Position numbers and translations under genes: made by a program
NCBI GenBank assembly: GCA_023424965.1
Contig: JAFADI010000262.1
Location: 1-8,592, forward strand
DNA from: Bacillota bacterium
GTDB lineage: Bacteria > Bacillota > Clostridia > Acetivibrionales > JAFADI01
Direction of reading: 5' to 3'
DNA length: 8,592 nt
The notes under the pieces: model-generated
What the model was told of the DNA's origin: nothing
Databases searched by the model: none
What the model saw: only the letters and a program-made list of their open reading frames with translations
In this document: positions 5,840 to 8,592 of the stretch, in pieces
How the letters are laid out: each line of letters starts with the position of its first letter
How positions within the stretch are numbered: the stretch's first letter is position 1

Positions 5840-7669
5840 TTGTACAGTAAAATGAACTTTCAAAGAAGATTGATGCTGCGCTATTCCTTCTTTACAATAT
5901 TTTTGCTGCTGGCGCTCTGTACCGGCTTTTATCTCTACAATGCCAACCTGTTTGAAAAAAATTCCGAGAGCAGCTTAAATCAGGTTGTTTTCAAAACCTC
6001 CCAACAGCTGGATTTAGCCGTCAACGAAATGGATAAAATGTCTATCAGCGTGATGTCGGATGAAGATTTCATCAACGCCTTGACGGATCTGGCCAACAGC
6101 AGAACCCAGGAATCAAACGACCTGCGGATCTTGAACAATGCATTGATGTATAAGGTAAAAGCCATCTACAAGGACAATGTGTACAGGGTCAGCGTTTTTA
6201 ATTCCAGGGGGGACTTTTTTTCCAGCATCCCTTATGACAATCTGGATAAAAGCACCGATATCGATGGTAAAATCCGCAGCCTTGCGTGGATTGAAGAGGC
6301 CAGGAAAAGGAACGGGAATAAGCTTTTGCTCCTTCCCTCTGTGGACAATTGGTCCGGCAAAACGCAGAAAAATGTATTTTCCCTGGTCAGGTTAATCCGC
6401 AACCCGGGCAATGAAGTGGGCTTTATGGAGATTCAGCAGGACGCCCAAAAGCTGAAGGATATTTGTGACATCAAGGGAGACACCGCTCTGAAGGTGATGA
6501 TCATCAATGACCAGGGAAAGCTGGTCTTTGCCAACACCAATGTAAATGGACCTGAAATTATCCATTACAACGATATTGTAAAAGCAAATAAAAACCTGTC
6601 GACCATCGAATCGCAGTCGCCTGCCGGCACCGCGGAGTTCATAAGCTATGAGCACTCGGATTATACCGGCTGGACGGTCATGGTCATCCAGAATAAGAAG
6701 CAACTGTTCGGTGCCCTGACGGTGGTTCGGAATATTACCATCCTGCTGGGGTCAGGGATTATTTTTCTCACATTGTTTTTCTTCTACCTGTTCTCCAAGC
6801 AGCTCACAAATCCTTTAAAGCAGTTGAAGACGACAATGGAAGCCATCACCATGGATACCCTGCCCGAGAAAATGCCTGTACACCATGAAAACGACGAAAT
6901 CCGGGCCTTGAATACCGCTTTCCAAAAGATGCGCACGCGCCTCAATCAAGCCATCGAGCACGAATTCCAATCCCGCGCCCTGCAGTCCAAGGCGCAGTTT
7001 GACGCCCTTCAGGCACAGATTAATCCGCATTTTCTGTACAACATGCTGAATGTGCTTGCAAACATGGGAGAAGAAGCAAAACCGGATGAAATGGCCGCCG
7101 CCTGCTGCAGCCTTGCCAATATGCTCCGGTACTCCACCTCCTCCAAAAAGGCCCATGCAAGTATCCGGGAGGAAACAGAGCATTTGTCCAACTACCTGAG
7201 TTTGATGAAAACCCGCTATGAGCACGAATTGGAGTACACCATTGAAATGGATGAACGCATGCTGGACATACCGCTCCCTAAACTTACGGTGCAGCCTCTT
7301 GTGGAGAATTCCATTTCCCACGGCTTTGAAAATTGTTCCCACACAATGAAAATTGATGTTGCAGGGACGCTGACGGAAGATACCTGGCAGATTGTCATCA
7401 AGGACAATGGTTCCGGCTTTGATCCGGATACCCTAAAAAATCTCAAGGACAAAATCAGGAGTTTTACTCAGCTGGTTTTTTCAAGTGAGCAAACTATTGA
7501 GCTGTCCATTGGCGGAATGGGGTTAATCAGCTCCTATACAAGATTGCTGCTGTTGTATGGCAAGGACATCCTGTTTGAAATAACAAATCTCGAAGGCGGA
7601 GGGGCATCGATTTTGCTGGGCGGGCCCATTCCAGGGAATACGTTGAAGGAGGAAAACACCAATGTATAA
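5840..7669 (+). CDS. Sensor histidine kinase, YesM-like (HisKA_7TM-independent, LytS/YesM type)
   Basis: Membrane kinase that senses an external signal and phosphorylates the response regulator encoded next. From TTG 5840 it has 609 residues. A first membrane segment (about 15-33) and a second (about 295-318) enclose an extracellular domain of roughly 260 residues, probably Cache-like, ending in GWTVMVIQNKKQL. A HAMP linker follows (about 319-372; TNPLKQL). The phosphoacceptor region QAQINPHFLYN contains H397, typical of the YesM/LytS group. The ATPase domain has an N box PLVENSISHG (E489, N490, H494), a G1 motif DNGSGFD (522-528) and a G2 motif GGMGL (558-562). All key residues are present. 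Its last codons contain the ribosome binding site of the regulator gene, and the two genes overlap by 8 nt. In B. subtilis the YesM/YesN genes sit near pectin-use genes; the ligand here is unknown. An ATG at 5852 is an alternative start. Confidence 0.93.
   Translation: MYSKMNFQRRLMLRYSFFTIFLLLALCTGFYLYNANLFEKNSESSLNQVVFKTSQQLDLAVNEMDKMSISVMSDEDFINALTDLANSRTQESNDLRILNNALMYKVKAIYKDNVYRVSVFNSRGDFFSSIPYDNLDKSTDIDGKIRSLAWIEEARKRNGNKLLLLPSVDNWSGKTQKNVFSLVRLIRNPGNEVGFMEIQQDAQKLKDICDIKGDTALKVMIINDQGKLVFANTNVNGPEIIHYNDIVKANKNLSTIESQSPAGTAEFISYEHSDYTGWTVMVIQNKKQLFGALTVVRNITILLGSGIIFLTLFFFYLFSKQLTNPLKQLKTTMEAITMDTLPEKMPVHHENDEIRALNTAFQKMRTRLNQAIEHEFQSRALQSKAQFDALQAQINPHFLYNMLNVLANMGEEAKPDEMAAACCSLANMLRYSTSSKKAHASIREETEHLSNYLSLMKTRYEHELEYTIEMDERMLDIPLPKLTVQPLVENSISHGFENCSHTMKIDVAGTLTEDTWQIVIKDNGSGFDPDTLKNLKDKIRSFTQLVFSSEQTIELSIGGMGLISSYTRLLLLYGKDILFEITNLEGGGASILLGGPIPGNTLKEENTNV
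7646..7652 (+). promoter_or_regulatory. Ribosome binding site of the response regulator
   Basis: A perfect AAGGAGG lies 9 nt before ATG 7662, inside the coding end of the kinase gene. Together with the 8-nt overlap it supports this start and coupled translation. Confidence 0.8.
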
Positions 7670-8592
7670 AGTGATGATCGTGGATGACGAACCCCCCATT
7701 ATCAGAAACGTCAAGCGTGCGCTGGAAAACTGCTCGGATAATTTTGCAGTTGTGGCGGAAGCCAAAAACGGTTCCATCGCCCTTGAAAAAATTGCATCCC
7801 TCCGGCCCGACATCGTTTTCACGGATATAAAGATGCCTGTCATGGACGGTCTCACTCTCATTAAAAAATTGAACCTCCTGTATCCTGAAATTTTGACGGT
7901 GATTATCAGCGGGTATGCGGATTTTAATTATGCGAAGGAAGCATTGAAAACCGGTGTCGTGGACTATCTGCTAAAGCCCATTGAACGGCCAAAGATGTCC
8001 GAGCTGCTTAACCACCTTTCCGTCAAGCTGGACAAAATATACCGTGAAAAGGAGATGGAATTCCTTCAAAACCTGCTCCAGCTAAACGCCTTTAATGAGA
8101 GCTTTTATCGGGAGCATTTGAACTACAACCATTTTTATGCCCTGGTCATCCGGAATGGTTCGCTGCCCGGGCGCAACAGCAAAAGCTTTCTCATTCAGGA
8201 TTGCTCCTTCCTGAAGTCTCCGGACATCGAAGCCCTTATTCCACAGTACGGCTTCAACAGGTTCTGGGTATTAAACGGGAAGGATGAAAACGAGGCCATT
8301 GTCCTTTTTTCTTCAATGGCGCCCCTGCAGATTCAAGCTATTTCAACTGCTTTATTTTCGAATTTGTCCCGGGCCGGCCGTTGCATCACCATGGTATGCA
8401 ACCCTGTTCCGCTGGAACTGAACATGCTTTCAAGCAACATCCACCAGCTTTTTTTGGTTCTTCAGCAATCCCTGGTCATCGGCAAGAGTCAATTCATCGC
8501 CTCTCAAGGGTCCCTTCCTTCAAATGAACGGCATTTGACCCTTTTGGGGAGCAGCCTGGAAAACAAGTTGAACTTCATGCTGCAGTCCATGT
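7662..8592 (+). CDS. Response regulator, YesN-like, 3' part beyond the window
   Basis: Partner of the upstream kinase and probable activator of the divergent operon. The frame stays open from ATG 7662 to the right edge, 310 complete codons. Residues 1-120 form a receiver domain: acidic pair D8/D9 in VDDE, phosphoacceptor D55 in FTDIKMPVMDG, switch residue S83 in ISGYADF, and Y102 with K105 in DYLLKP. The YADFNYAKEAL segment is typical of YesN regulators. Residues 121-140 look like a helical linker (KLDKIYREKEMEFLQNLLQ). Residues 140-310 resemble the poorly conserved middle region of long YesN proteins; I see no motif there. The expected AraC-type DNA-binding domain at the C-terminus lies outside the window, so the output domain is inferred from family and partner. 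Confidence 0.9.
   Translation, partial: MYKVMIVDDEPPIIRNVKRALENCSDNFAVVAEAKNGSIALEKIASLRPDIVFTDIKMPVMDGLTLIKKLNLLYPEILTVIISGYADFNYAKEALKTGVVDYLLKPIERPKMSELLNHLSVKLDKIYREKEMEFLQNLLQLNAFNESFYREHLNYNHFYALVIRNGSLPGRNSKSFLIQDCSFLKSPDIEALIPQYGFNRFWVLNGKDENEAIVLFSSMAPLQIQAISTALFSNLSRAGRCITMVCNPVPLELNMLSSNIHQLFLVLQQSLVIGKSQFIASQGSLPSNERHLTLLGSSLENKLNFMLQSM

Noticed and set aside
6886..6899. Another cre-like sequence, TGAAAACGACGAAA, inside the kinase gene
   Set aside because: It has two mismatches at defined positions and lies deep in coding sequence with no evidence of a role.
6815..7342. A 175-codon open frame on the minus strand opposite the kinase gene
   Set aside because: It runs antisense through the HAMP and kinase core, which carry clear motifs on the plus strand. 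The minus-strand frames at 6392-6703 and 7523-7861 were rejected for the same reason.

Overview
The window is a compact carbohydrate-use locus of a kind common in Bacillota (Clostridia or Paenibacillus-like bacteria). Four things point there: a YesM/YesN-type two-component pair; a lipoprotein substrate-binding protein with two CUT1-type permeases and no ATPase gene beside them; strong AGGAGG-type ribosome binding sites; and use of non-ATG starts. Base composition looks close to balanced. I cannot name the species.

Layout. About 5.6 kb on the minus strand (5635 down to 51) reads as one operon: a sugar-binding lipoprotein (5635-4292), a MalF-like permease (4209-3337), a MalG-like permease (3335-2511) and a family GH78 alpha-L-rhamnosidase-like enzyme (about 2459-51). 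The permease genes are 1 nt apart. An inverted repeat sits between the lipoprotein and first permease genes. Divergently, on the plus strand, lie a sensor histidine kinase (5840-7669) and, overlapping it by 8 nt, a response regulator (7662 to the right edge, incomplete). The roughly 200-nt region between the two arms holds candidate back-to-back promoters and short palindromes. Positions 1-50 hold no gene that I can support.

How it may work (inference). The kinase senses a ligand outside the membrane and phosphorylates the regulator. The regulator probably switches on the divergent operon. The binding protein and permeases import an oligosaccharide or glycoside, powered by a shared ATPase encoded elsewhere. 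The GH78 enzyme has no signal peptide, so it would remove terminal L-rhamnose inside the cell. The exact substrate cannot be read from the sequence; pectin (rhamnogalacturonan) fragments or rhamnosylated plant glycosides are reasonable guesses.

I found no mobile element, CRISPR array, RNA gene or clear intrinsic terminator. The gene content is recognisable rather than a new kind of system. The points most worth a second look are the shared control region, the hairpin between the lipoprotein and permease genes, the start of the GH78 gene, and the unknown ligand.
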